Below are positions 13,703-23,439 of a stretch of DNA of 64,000 nucleotides, piece after piece (the stretch's first letter is position 1; each line of letters begins with the position of its first letter). The DNA is from Monoplex corrugatus (Eukaryota; Mollusca; Gastropoda; Littorinimorpha; Ranellidae): the NCBI GenBank assembly GCA_030674185.1, contig CM060306.1, positions 253,001 to 317,000 on the forward strand, read 5' to 3'. The notes beneath the pieces are model-generated. The model saw only the letters and a list, made by a program, of their open reading frames with translations, did not search any database and was not told where the DNA came from. Made by a program: the position numbers and the translations under genes.

Positions 13703-13759
13703 GTGTACGTGACTGTGCTGACGAATGGGGATGCCACTGTCTTTCAACAGATGATGGAG
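13703..13759 (+). CDS. NPEPPS: Puromycin-sensitive aminopeptidase, coding exon (fifth from the end)
   Basis: A 57-bp phase-0 exon of 19 codons reading 'VYVTVLTNGDATVFQQMME', bounded by a TTTACAG acceptor and a GTAGGT donor. The VY.TVL..GD pattern followed by a helix is characteristic of the C-terminal ERAP1-like helical domain of M1 aminopeptidases, and fits cytosolic puromycin-sensitive aminopeptidase. That enzyme removes N-terminal residues from peptides and polyglutamine products; its zinc-binding HEXXH domain would be encoded upstream, outside the window. The exon fits the next one (22926) by phase and by protein order. The acceptor is also the last unit of the 30-bp minisatellite. No earlier exon could be recognised in 1-13702. 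Confidence 0.85.
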
Positions 13760-16278
13760 GTAGGTTTGATGACTGTAAGGAATGAAATGCTATAACACCT
13801 GTTTCATGTAGGTGTGAATTACTATGACATGTAGTCTAGGTATGAAGACAGCACCTGAGAAAGTGGTGAATTGCTGTATTACATAGTTGATGTACATGTG
13901 ACACAGTGTGAATTACTACAATACATAGTTGATGTAGGTATAGCAGGTGTGAATTACTATGATAAATAGTTAATATAGGTATGACAACAGTAAGGTGTGA
14001 CTTGCTATGGTACATAGTTGATGTAGGTATGACAACAGTTAAGGTGTGACTTGCTATGGTACATAGTTGATGTAGGTATGACAACAGTAAGGTGTGACTT
14101 GCTATGGTACATAGTTGATGTAGGTATGACAGGTGTGAATACTATGATGCATAGTTGATGTAGATATGACAACAGTAAGGTGTGACTTGCTATGGTACAT
14201 AGTTGATGTAGGTATGACAGCAGTAAGGTGTGACTTGTTATGGTACATAGTTGATGTAGGTATGACAGGTGTGAATTCTATGATGCATAGTTGATGTAGA
14301 TATGACAGCAGTAAGGTGTGACTTGCTATGGTACATAGTTGATGTAGGTATGACAGCAGTAAGGTGTGACTTGTTATGGTACATAGTTGATGTAGGTATG
14401 ACAGCAGTAAGGTGTGAACTACTATGATGCATAGTTGATGTAGGTATGACAGCAGTAAGGTGTGACTTGTTATGGTACATAGTTGATGTAGGTATGACAA
14501 CAGTAAGGTGTGACTTGCTATGGTACATAGTTGATGTAGGTATGACAGCAGTAAGGTGTGACTTGCTATGGTACATAGTTGATGTAGGTATGACCAACAC
14601 TAAGGTGTGAATTACTCTAATGCATAGTAGATGTAGGTATGACAGCAGTAAGGTGTGACTTGTTATGGTACATAGTTGATGTAGGTATGACAACAGTTAA
14701 GGTGTGACTTGCTATGGTACATAGTTGATGTAGGTATGACAACAGTAAGGTGTGACTTGCTATGGTACATAGTTGATGTAGGTATGACAGGTGTGAATAC
14801 TATGATGCATAGTTGATGTAGATATGACAACAGTAAGGTGTGACTTGCTATGGTACATAGTTGATGTAGGTATGACAGCAGTAAGGTGTGACTTGTTATG
14901 GTACATAGTTGATGTAGGTATGACAGGTGTGAATACTATGATGCATAGTTGATGTAGATATGACAGCAGTAAGGTGTGACTTGCTATGGTACATAGTTGA
15001 TGTAGGTATGACAGCAGTAAGGTGTGACTTGTTATGGTACATAGTTGATGTAGGTATGACAGCAGTAAGGTGTGAACTACTATGATGCATAGTTGATGTA
15101 GGTATGACAGCAGTAAGGTGTGACTTGTTATGGTACATAGTTGATGTAGGTATGACAACAGTAAGGTGTGACTTGCTATGGTACATAGTTGATGTAGGTA
15201 TGACAGCAGTAAGGTGTGACTTGCTATGGTACATAGTTGATGTAGGTATGACCAACACTAAGGTGTGAATTACTCTAATGCATAGTAGATGTAGGTATGA
15301 CAACAGTAAGGTGTGAATTACTATGATGCATAGTTGATGTAGGTATGACAACAGTAAGGTGTGAACTACTATGATGCATAGTAGATGTAGGTATGACAGG
15401 TGTGAATTACTATAATGCATAGTTGATGTAGGTATGACAGGTGTGAATTACTATGATGCATAGTTGATGTAGGTATGACAACAGTAAGGTGTGACTTGTT
15501 ATGGTACATAGTTGATGTAGGTATGACAACAGTAAGGTGTGACTTGCTATGGTACATAGTTGATGTAGGTATGACAACAGTAAGGTGTGACTTGTTATGG
15601 TACATAGTTGATGTAGGTATGACAACAGTAAGGTGTGAACTACTATGATGCATAGTAGATGTAGGTATGACAGGTGTGAATTACTATAATGCATAGTTGA
15701 TGTAGGTATGACAGGTGTGAATTACTATGATGCATAGTTGATGTAGGTATGACAACAGTAAGGTGTGACTTGTTATGGTACATAGTTGATGTAGGTATGA
15801 CAACAGTAAGGTGTGACTTGCTATGGTACATAGTTGATGTAGGTATGACAACAGTAAGGTGTGACTTGTTATGGTACATAGTTGATGTAGATATGACAGG
15901 TGTGAATTACTATGATGCATAGTTAATGTAGGTATGACAACAGTAAGGTGTGACTTGTTATGGTACATAGTTGATGTAGGTATGACAACAGTAAGGTGTG
16001 AATTACTGTGATGCGTAGTTGATGTAGGTTTGACAGGTGTGAATACTATGATGCATAGTTGATGTAGGTATGACAGGTGTGAATTACTATGATGCATAGT
16101 TAATGTAGGTATGACAACAGTAAGGTGTGACTTGCTATGGTACATAGTTGATGTAGGTATGACAACAGTAAGGTGTGAATTACTGTGATGCGTAGTTGAT
16201 GTAGGTATGACAGGTGTGAATACTATGATGCATAGTTGATGTAGGTATGACAACAGTAAGGTGTGAATTACTATGATG
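13760..16278. repeat. 48/41-bp minisatellite starting at the 5' splice site
   Basis: After about 75-150 bases of diverged copies, regular units of 48 bp ('GATGTAGGTATGACAACAG', 'TAAGGTGTGACTTGCTATGG', 'TACATAGTT') and a 41-bp form lacking the 'CAACAGTAA' part alternate. The intron's own start, 'GTAGGTTTGATGACTGTAAG', aligns with the unit 'GTAGGTATGACAACAGTAAG', so the array appears to derive from the intron's 5' end. Higher-order duplications exist, for example about 658 bp between 14102-14500 and 14760-15158. The LINE composite interrupts the array at 16279. Confidence 0.93.
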
Positions 16279-18918
16279 TCAGGTCTGATAGATGTATCCG
16301 CTACTGATAACCTGGAACCCAGTACTACCTGTCACAGGGTCGAATTGCTGGCGACTAAACCAGCACCCCATCAGTCCTCTCAGGAGGATGGTGAGGAGGG
16401 TGGCTAGAAACCCTGGTGGAAATAAATTAGATCCATCAAATGGCGCCAGCTCTGAAGAGCTGCCCGCGGCCATCTAGCTAAAGGAGTAAACCCTGACAGT
16501 AAATCCGGTGTGGGGCCCCTAAGGCGGTTGGATGGCAAATTTTGTCACTTCCGGCAGATCCTGCGGCCATGTTGGAACAAAAACGTAACAGCCCTGCTGT
16601 TCCTTTGGATCTGTCAGCGAGGTGGAGAAGGGGGACAAGTTGCATGGGCAACAGCCTGTCTTCCATATTACACTGCCCAGGCTTACATCCGTCCATTCAT
16701 CCACAAACACTCGGCACCTATGACCTGGAGAGGACACTCCAGCCTCACTACCAACACTAGTGTCGGCACAACACAGGAAGCAACAGACACCGTGATAAGT
16801 CATTGCTCAGCTGGCATAGAGCTGACGCCAGGGGTTGCTTTTGACGGTGGGAGAGACCTTCGTGTCTTACTGGACATCTACCGCCCACCTAAGCTGGGCA
16901 GCCCCCAGCCAGTCAGGTGCTGTCCCGCCACGACCTGCCTTCTTCATTGGGTGCATGAAGATTAAGAGAAAATCTGACAAGCAGGTCGTTAACTACCGCA
17001 CCAGGCAAAAAGAAAAATTCAAATTCAAGAAACGGATCAGGAAAAGGATCAGCAGTGAAACTGGGCTGTTGGAATGACCGAACAATGATGCCTGGGCTCT
17101 CCCAAGATCTGCAAGACATCAGTGATGCCAGAAAGACCGCCGTCATAAACAGCGAGCTAAAGAGGCTCAATGTGGACATTGCCACTTTGCAGGAAACACG
17201 GCTGGCTGACTCAGGAACACTTAAGGAAAGAGTTCTGATGCCCCAAGAGAGTACGGAGTAGGCTTTGCAGTAAGGAACAGCCTGCTGAACATGATTGAAC
17301 CAGGCAGCGGCGGTTCAGAGCAACTCTTGACTCTCCGCCTCAACACCACCAAAGGCTATGTCACTCTCATCAGCGTTTATGCCCCAACTCTGTCCGCCTC
17401 TCCAGACGCCAAGGATGAGTTCTACGAAAATCTTGCATCAACCATAAGGAACATCTCCAGGACAGAACAACTTGTTCTTCTGGGCGACTTCAACGCCAGA
17501 GTGGGTGCAGACAACGACTCATGGCCCTCCTGCCTCGGTTCCTTTGGAGTGGGAAAAATGAATGAGAATGGACAGCGACTGCTTGAGTTTTGCGCCTGCC
17601 ATGAACTGTTCATCACCAACTCCTTCTTCAAGACGAAGCCTCAACACAAAGTCTCCTGGAGGCACCCGCGCTCAAAACATTGGCACCAACTGGATTTGAT
17701 CCTAGTAAGACGTGCCGCTATCAAAAACGTTCTCCACACTCGCTCTTATCACAGCGCAGACTGTGACACAGACCACTCTCTGGTATGTTGCAAGATCAGG
17801 CTGCAACCAAAGAAGTTCCACTGCTCAAAGAAACAAGGGAACCCTCGCATTGATGTCAGCAAGATGTCTCAGCCAGATCTTGTAGAACAGTTCGCAGAGG
17901 CCTTTGAGAGAGAATACGACACATTGCAGCCCAAAGACTCTGCCACAGAGAGATGGGAAACGCTACAAGACACCATGCACTGCATTGCTATGGCCACCTT
18001 TGGGAAGAAAACTGTGAAGTCCCATGACTGGTTTGAGGCCAAACCATCAGAAATGACTCCCACTGTTGAGGCCAAGCGCGCCGCACTCACCGAGTATAAG
18101 CGGTCACCCAGTGAGAAGAACCTGCAAATCTTCAGGGCTGCCAGGTGCAAGGTTCAGCTTAACGCCAGGCGCTGCGCAAACAAGTACTGGACAGAGCTCA
18201 ACGAAGAGATACAGAGTGCTGCTGAAAGAGGCAACATCCGAGGAATGTATGATGGCATCAAGAAGGCACTGGGACCAACACAGAGCAAGACCGCCCCCCT
18301 CAAATCCTCCACTGGGGAAGTAATCAGCGATCCTAGCCAACAGATGGAAAGATGGGCGGAACACTACTCCGACCTTTACTCCACACAGAACATGGTGTCC
18401 CCGTCAGCCCTCGATGCCATCAAGTGCATGCCGGTAATGGAAGAACTTGACGCAGAGCCAACTGTGGATGAACTCAGCGTTGGAATGAGGGAGCTGTACC
18501 GCAGAACATGAGGGACGCCAAGACCGTCACCCTGTACAAAAACAAGGGTGAAAGGAGCAACTGCAACAACTACAGCATTGTTGGCAAAGTCTACGCTCGG
18601 GTCCTAATCCGCCTGCAAAAACTGGCTGAACGCTTCTACCCGGAATCACAGTGTGGTTTTCGAGCAGAGAGATCCACGGTAGACATGGTCTTTTCCCTTC
18701 GCCAAATCCAGAAGTGCAGAGAGCAGCGGATGCCCCTGTATGTGGCATTCATTGACCTCACCAAGGCCTTTGACCTAGTCAGCAGAGATGGCCTTTTCAG
18801 GGCTCTCCGAAAAATCGGCTGCCCCCCCCCCCCTCCCCCCCTCAAACTGCACAGCTTAATTGAGTCCTTCCACTCCAACATGAAAGGGACGGTGCAGTTC
18901 AACGGAAACTTCTCCAAG
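16279..18918 (+). mobile_element. APE-type LINE, copy A (+ strand, 3'-truncated)
   Basis: Left copy of a non-LTR retrotransposon inserted in the minisatellite. About 770 bases of 5' region are followed by an endonuclease and the first part of a reverse transcriptase. From 16425 on it is highly similar to the minus-strand copy ending at 22661. Homology stops at 18918 inside the RT, just after 'AACTTCTCCAAG', where the inverted copy begins. Relative to its partner it has several internal deletions and a long C run (about 18824-18840), so it cannot be active. The clade is APE-type and RTE-like by gene order, but I did not place it further. Confidence 0.85.
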
Positions 18919-18939
18919 AAACTTCTCCGTCGCCTGTGA
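17055..18939 (+). pseudogene. Endonuclease/reverse transcriptase of LINE copy A, broken
   Basis: The endonuclease starts with 'MKLGCWNDRTMMPGLSQ' and 'LQETRLADSG', is broken by a small deletion near 17222, and resumes at about 17291 with 'LISVYAPTLS', 'LLGDFNARVG', 'WRHPRSKHWHQLDLILVRR' and 'DCDTDHSLV'. These are the N, E, GDFN and D.DH signatures of exonuclease-endonuclease-phosphatase enzymes that nick target DNA. The RT linker follows to 18480. Then a segment of roughly 115 bases present in copy B (with 'GKAPGNDGI') is missing, and a further 18 bases are missing near 18575. The frame resumes with 'SQCGFRAERSTVDMVFSLRQ' and 'YVAFIDLTKAFDLVSRDGL' before ending at 18939 in the inverted junction. 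The palm FADD motif is absent. Confidence 0.85.
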
Positions 18940-19019
18940 CTGTAGAGACCAATGCGGGAGAGGCAGTCTCTGTCGCAGCGGTCGCATGTGTATGCTGATG
19001 CTGGCCTGTTGGTTGTCAT
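18930..19019 (-). pseudogene. C-terminal zinc-finger segment of LINE copy B, out of frame
   Basis: Just past the RT stop (TGA at 19018-19016), a different frame reads 'MTTNRPASAYTCDRCDRDC' and then 'LSRIGLYSHRRRR'. A C..C...C.SRIGL.SH pattern is common at the C-terminus of related LINE proteins. The stop and an ATG overlap as ATGA. The simplest reading is a one-base indel in the preceding 'GCAGAAAAGGG' homopolymers rather than a separate small protein. The segment is truncated by the junction with copy A. Confidence 0.65.
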
Positions 19020-21148
19020 CCCTTTTCTGCGAACTTGTTTTCTGCTGCAGCAGCTGACAGTTTATCCTCACCAATCCGCAGCTGTTTCTTCAGAGTGGTT
19101 CTCCAGCTGTTGCGGTCGTCTGCGAGGTCCTCCCAGGACTCAGTGTCAATCTCAAGTGCCTTCATGTCACGTTTGCAAACATCTTTGTATCTCAGCTGTG
19201 GGCAGCCAATGTTTCTCTGCCCTGTGGCAAGCTCACCATAAAGGATGTCTTTTGGGATGCGACCATCTTCCATGCGGCGAACATGGCCCAACCAGCGCAG
19301 CCGACGCTGTCTCAGCATGGTACGCATGGTTGGGAGGCCAGCGCGGGTCAGGACTTCGGTGTTGGTCACCTTGTCTTGCCAGGAAATGCCGAGTATGCGC
19401 CGTAGGCTTCTCAGGTGAAAAGTATTGAGCCTTTTCTCCCGAGGAGCACGCGTGGTCCATGCCTTGCTGCCATACAGCAAGGTGCTGAGGACACAGGCGT
19501 TGTATACAGCCATCTTTGTCTTCTTGGTCAGCTTGGGATTTGTCCACACTCTTTGTGTGAGGCGGGCTAGTGTTGTGGCTGCCTTCCCGATCCTCTTGTC
19601 AATCTCTGTGTCAAGGGAGAGATTATCGGTGATGGTGGACCCAAGATATGTGAATTGATGGATGGCTTCAAGCTTGTAGTCATCAATGGTGATGGCTGGT
19701 GGAGATGGCGTGTCTTGGCCCAGGACGTTTGTCTTCTTAAGACTGATGGTCAGACCAAAATCTTTGCAGGCCTGGGAGAAGCGGTCCATTAGCGACTGCA
19801 AGTCCCGCTGAGTATGGGTCAGAACTGCGGCATCGTCGGCAAATAGCATGTCTCTGATGAGGGCTTCACGGACCTTTGTCCTTGCTCTGAGGCGGGCGAG
19901 GTTGAAGAGCCTGCCGTCTGATCTGGTCCGCAGGTGGATCCCTTCTTGCGTTGTGCTGAACGCATGCCTCAGGAGGAGAGCGAAGAAGATTCCAAAGAGG
20001 GTTGGGGCCAGGACGCAGCCTTGTTTCACACCGCTGCGTACGTCGAAGGGCTTGGAGAGGTTTCCGTTGAACTGCATCGTCCCTTTCATGTTGGAATGGA
20101 AGGACTCAATTAAGCTGTGCAGTTTGGGGGGGCAGCCGATTTTTCGGAGAGCCCTGAAAAGGCCATCTCTGCTGACAAGGTCAAAGGCCTTGGTGAGGTC
20201 AATGAATGCCACATACAGGGGCATCCGCTGCTCTCTGCACTTCTCCTGGATTTGGCGAAGGGAAAAGACCATGTCTACCGTGGATCTCTCTGCTCGAAAA
20301 CCACACTGTGATTCCGGGTAGACGCGTTCAGCCAGTTTCTGCAGGCGGATTAGGAGGACCCGAGCACAGACTTTGCCAACATTGCTGAGGAGCGAGATAC
20401 CTCTGTAGTTGTTGCAGTCGCTCTTTTCGCCCTTGTTTTGTACAAGGTGACGATCTTGACGTCCCTCATTCCAACACTGACAGAGGACTGCGTGCAAAGG
20501 GTGCAGAAGAGAAGTCTTGCAGTGCTTGATGAGGTCTGGGGTAATTCCGTCGTTGCCAGGTGCCTTGCCTGATGCCAGGCTATCAATGGCCTTGCTGAGT
20601 TCGTCCACAGTTGGCTCTGCGTCAAGTTCTTCCATTACCGGCATGCACTTGATGGCATCGAGGGCTGAGGGGGACACCATGTTCTGTGTGGAGTAGAGGT
20701 CGGAGTAGTGTTCCGCCCATCTTTCCATCTGTTGGCTAGGATCGCTGATTACTTCCCCAGTGGAGGATTTGAGGGGGGCGATCTTGCTCTGTGTTGGTCC
20801 CAGTGCCTTCTTGATGCCATCATACATTCTTCGGATGTTGCCTCTTTCAGCAGCACTCTGTATCTCTTCGCTGAGTTCTGTCCAGTATTCGTTTGCACAG
20901 CGCCTGGCGTTAAGCTGAACCTTACTCCTGGCAACTCTGAGGATTTGCAGGTTCTTCTCACTGGGTGACCGCTTATACTCGGTGAGTGCGGCGCGCTTGG
21001 CTTCAACAGTGGGAGTCATCTCTGATGATTTGGCCTCAAACCAGTCGTGGGACTTCACAGTTTTCTTCCCAAAGGTGGCCATAGCAATGCGGTGCATGGT
21101 GTCTCGTAGCATTTCCCATCTCTCTGTGGCAGAGTCTCTGGGTTGCAA
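19016..21148 (-). CDS. Reverse transcriptase ORF of LINE copy B
   Basis: A 710-residue open frame. Its N-terminal ~200 residues are the linker with 'GKAPGNDGITPDLIKH'. The RT follows with 'NNYRGISLLSNVGKV', 'SQCGFRAERSTVDMVFSLRQ', 'AFIDLTKAFDLVSRDGL', 'SGVKQGCVLAPTLFGIFF', the catalytic 'MLFADDAAVLTHT' (FADD box) and 'LTISLKKTNVLGQ'. The C-terminal region has 'LRRILGISWQDKVTNTEVL' and 'RRLRWLGHVRRMEDGRIPKD', typical of APE-type LINEs. Near 20470 the frame skips 23 bases flanked by ATGAGGG repeats and loses one A close by, which restores the frame with scrambled residues between ('RQDRHLVQNKG'). The start is shown as the first ATG; in an intact element it would be continuous with the endonuclease. 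Confidence 0.88.
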   Translation of the reverse strand: MQPRDSATERWEMLRDTMHRIAMATFGKKTVKSHDWFEAKSSEMTPTVEAKRAALTEYKRSPSEKNLQILRVARSKVQLNARRCANEYWTELSEEIQSAAERGNIRRMYDGIKKALGPTQSKIAPLKSSTGEVISDPSQQMERWAEHYSDLYSTQNMVSPSALDAIKCMPVMEELDAEPTVDELSKAIDSLASGKAPGNDGITPDLIKHCKTSLLHPLHAVLCQCWNEGRQDRHLVQNKGEKSDCNNYRGISLLSNVGKVCARVLLIRLQKLAERVYPESQCGFRAERSTVDMVFSLRQIQEKCREQRMPLYVAFIDLTKAFDLVSRDGLFRALRKIGCPPKLHSLIESFHSNMKGTMQFNGNLSKPFDVRSGVKQGCVLAPTLFGIFFALLLRHAFSTTQEGIHLRTRSDGRLFNLARLRARTKVREALIRDMLFADDAAVLTHTQRDLQSLMDRFSQACKDFGLTISLKKTNVLGQDTPSPPAITIDDYKLEAIHQFTYLGSTITDNLSLDTEIDKRIGKAATTLARLTQRVWTNPKLTKKTKMAVYNACVLSTLLYGSKAWTTRAPREKRLNTFHLRSLRRILGISWQDKVTNTEVLTRAGLPTMRTMLRQRRLRWLGHVRRMEDGRIPKDILYGELATGQRNIGCPQLRYKDVCKRDMKALEIDTESWEDLADDRNSWRTTLKKQLRIGEDKLSAAAAENKFAEKG

Positions 21149-22046
21149 TGCATCGTATTCTCTCTGAAAGGCCTCTGCGAGCTACAAGATCTGGCTGAGA
21201 CATTTTGCCGACGTCAATGCGAGGGTTCCCTTGTTTCTTTGAGCAGTGGAACTTCTTTAGTTGCAGCCTGATCTTGCAACATACCAGAGAGTGGTCTGTG
21301 TCGCAGTCTGCGCTGTGATAAGAGCGAGTGTGGAGAACGTTTTTGATAGCGGCACGTCTTACTAGGATCAAATCCAGTTGGTGCCAATGTTTTGAGCGCG
21401 GGTGCCTCCAGGAGACTTTGTGTTGAGGCTTCGTCTTGAAGAAGGAGTTGGCGATGCACAGTTCATGGCAGGCGCAAAACTCAAGCAGTCGCTGTCCATT
21501 CTCATTCATTTTCCCCACTCCAAAGGAACCGAGGCAGGAGGGCCATGAGTCATTGTCTGCACCCACTCTGGCGTTGAAGTCGCCCAGGAGAACAAGTTGT
21601 TCTGTCCTGGGGATGTTCCTTATGGTTGATGCAAGATTTTCGTAGAACTCATCCTTGGCGTCTGGAGAGGCGGACAGAGTTGGGGCATAAACGCTGATGA
21701 GAGTGACATAGCCTTCGGTAGTGTTGAGGTGGAGAGTCAAGAGTCGTTCTGAACCGCCGCTGCCTGGTTCAATCATGTTCAGCAGGCTGTTCCTTAGTTT
21801 ACTGCAAAGCCTACTCCGTACTCTCTTGGGGCATCAGAACTCTTTCCTTGCCAGAAGAAGGTGTAGTCCTTTTTCCTTAAGTGTTCCTGAGTCAGCCAGC
21901 CGTGTTTCCTGCAGAGTGGCAATGTCCACATTGAGCCTCTTTAGCTCGCTGTTTATGACAGCGGTCTTTCTGGCGTCACTGATGTCTTGCAGATCTTGGG
22001 AGAGCCCAGGCATCATTGTTCGGACATTCCAGCAGCCCAGTTTCAC
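21036..22046 (-). pseudogene. Endonuclease domain of LINE copy B, frameshifted
   Basis: The first part (22046-21834) reads 'MKLGCWNVRTMMPGLSQDL' and 'IATLQETRLADSG'. The frame is then lost near an inserted 'ACTAA' in 'GCAGTAAACTAAGGAAC', and a second block (21776 onward) carries 'LISVYAPTLS', 'LLGDFNARVG', 'HWHQLDLILVRR' and 'DCDTDHSLVCC'. Together these are the catalytic motifs of an APE-like endonuclease. A net five-base loss near 21180 (copy A has 'GTAGAACAGTTCGCAG', copy B 'GTAGCTCGCAG') shifts the frame again before the RT ORF. All catalytic motifs are visible, but the ORF is not continuous. Confidence 0.82.
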
Positions 22047-22661
22047 TACTGATCCTTTTCCTGATCTGTTCCCTGAATTTGAATTTTTCTTTTTGCCTGG
22101 TGCGGTCAGATTTTCTCCTAATCTTCATGCACCCAATGAAGAAGACAGGTCGTGGCGGGACAGCACCTGATTGGCTGGGGGCTGCCCAGCTTAGGCGGGC
22201 GGTAGCTGTCCAGTAAGACACGAAGGTCTCTCCCACCGTCAAAAGCAACCCCTGGCATCAGCTCTACGCCAGTTGAGCAATGACTTATCACCGGTATCTG
22301 TTGCTTCCCGTGTTGTGCCGACACTAATGTTAGTAGCGAGGCTGGAGTGTCCTCTCCAGGTCGTAGGTGCAGAGTGTTTGTGGATGAATGGACGGATGTA
22401 AGCCTGGGCAGTGTAATATGGAAGACAGGCTGTTGCCCATGCAACTTGTCCCCCCTCTCCACCTCGCTGGCAGATCCAAAGGAACAGCAGGGCTGTTACG
22501 TTTTGGTGCCAACGCGGCCACAGGAGCTGCCGGAAAGTGACAAAGTTTGCCATCCAACCGCCTTAGGGGCCCCACACCGGATTTACTGTCAGGGTTTACT
22601 CCCTTAGCTAAATGGCCGCGGGTAGCTCTTCAGACCTGGCGCCCTTTGATGGATCTAATGA

Positions 22662-22880
22662 CAACACTAAGGTGTGAATTACTATGATACATAGTTGATG
22701 TAGGTATGACAGGTGTGAATACTATGATGCATAGTTGATATAGGTATGACAACACTAAGGTGTGAATTACTGATGCATAGTTGATGTAGGTATGACAACA
22801 CTATGGTGTGAATTACTATGATACATAGTTAATGAAGGAATGACAGACAGCTAATTGATTTAAGTATGACAGGTGTGAAT
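22662..22880. repeat. Continuation of the 48/41-bp minisatellite
   Basis: Four to five decayed units ('GGTGTGAATTACTATGATAC', 'ATAGTTGATGTAGGTATGAC') resume right after LINE copy B. They show that the composite inserted into one formerly continuous array. The last units degrade towards the exon at 22926. Confidence 0.9.
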
Positions 22881-22925
22881 TACATAGTTGATGACAACAA
22901 TACCTGATTGAAGTGGTATTTCCAG

Positions 22926-23033
22926 CTGTACGACAAAGCAGACATGCAGGAAGAGAAAGTGCGCATCAGTCGGTCACTGGGAGCCACTGACAACGAACAG
23001 CTGATCCAGGAGGTTCTGGATTTTTCCCTGTCG
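22926..23033 (+). CDS. NPEPPS: Puromycin-sensitive aminopeptidase, coding exon (fourth from the end)
   Basis: A 108-bp phase-0 exon of 36 codons between a TATTTCCAG acceptor and a GTACGT donor. It begins 'LYDKADMQEEKVRISRSLGA' and ends 'LIQEVLDFSLS'. The ADMQEEK.RI...LGAT block followed by LIQ.VL.F.LS is very characteristic of puromycin-sensitive aminopeptidases and encodes helices of the C-terminal domain that closes over the active-site cavity. This is the strongest single piece of evidence for the gene identity. It joins in frame to exon 13703 upstream and exon 33153 downstream. No disruption is seen. Confidence 0.93.
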
Positions 23034-23197
23034 GTACGTTCTGAAGGTGGTCAGGAAATAACTATCTGAATGTTGTTGTGGTTGTGGTGCTGGTGCTGGT
23101 GGTTGTTGTTTGAACCCATGTAATGTGCAGTAAGCATGCTTTCACATTGACTGTTTGCACCATACAAATAGAATTATTATCATTATTATTATTTTGA
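23034..23197. other. Short intronic unique sequence
   Basis: Intron start after the GTACGT donor. It contains a small GTTGTTG/GGTGCTGGTG low-complexity patch and an ATT-rich stretch just before the TTAA target of the piggyBac-like element. No gene is seen. Confidence 0.6.
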
Positions 23198-23439
23198 TTA
23201 ACTCACTCGGTACGACGGAATGCTATAGCGGTCGTGAGGAAAGGCACGGTTCTGTACGACGGAATGCTATAGCGGTTTCAATAATCAAAAATTTTTAGAC
23301 ACTCCCCTTTAGATACTGCACGTCTACCATAGCCACACTGGTCACTGCAAACATGTCAAGGGTCAAAGGGAAAGTTACTTCGTGAGATTCCGTAGCTATA
23401 CACTCGTCGGGAAACGATTGACTTTGGTACCCTACACGA

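Larger units (their letters stand above)
16425..22661. repeat. Large inverted repeat formed by LINE copies A and B
   Basis: Left arm 16425-18918 and right arm 20051-22661 are reverse complements apart from indels and scattered substitutions, with 18919-20050 as the spacer. Both arms start with the shared 'TTAGATCCATCAAA' and lead into the same 5' region. The left junction at 18905-18928 contains 'AAACTTCTCC' twice. Confidence 0.85.
18919..22661 (-). mobile_element. APE-type LINE, copy B (− strand, nearly full length)
   Basis: Read on the minus strand this copy has the 5' region (22661 to about 22050), endonuclease, full reverse transcriptase and a trailing C2H-type zinc-finger segment. Its 5' edge (22661) abuts resumed minisatellite. 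Its 3' edge is cut at 18919 within the zinc-finger region, so no 3' UTR or tail remains. With copy A it forms an inverted repeat whose arms are about 2.5 kb and whose loop (18919-20050) is the RT C-terminal half. Coding is interrupted by a few indels, so it is defective despite the long RT frame. Confidence 0.85.

Noticed and set aside
12123..13785. Very long open frames (over 350 codons on both strands) in the 30-bp array
   Set aside because: The period is a multiple of three and the unit lacks stops in those frames. The only real coding there is the 57-bp exon at 13703.
16510..16965. A 150-codon ORF in the LINE 5' region as an ORF1 protein
   Set aside because: Similar but shifted frames occur in copy B, no ORF1 domain is recognisable, and the region is better read as 5' UTR.
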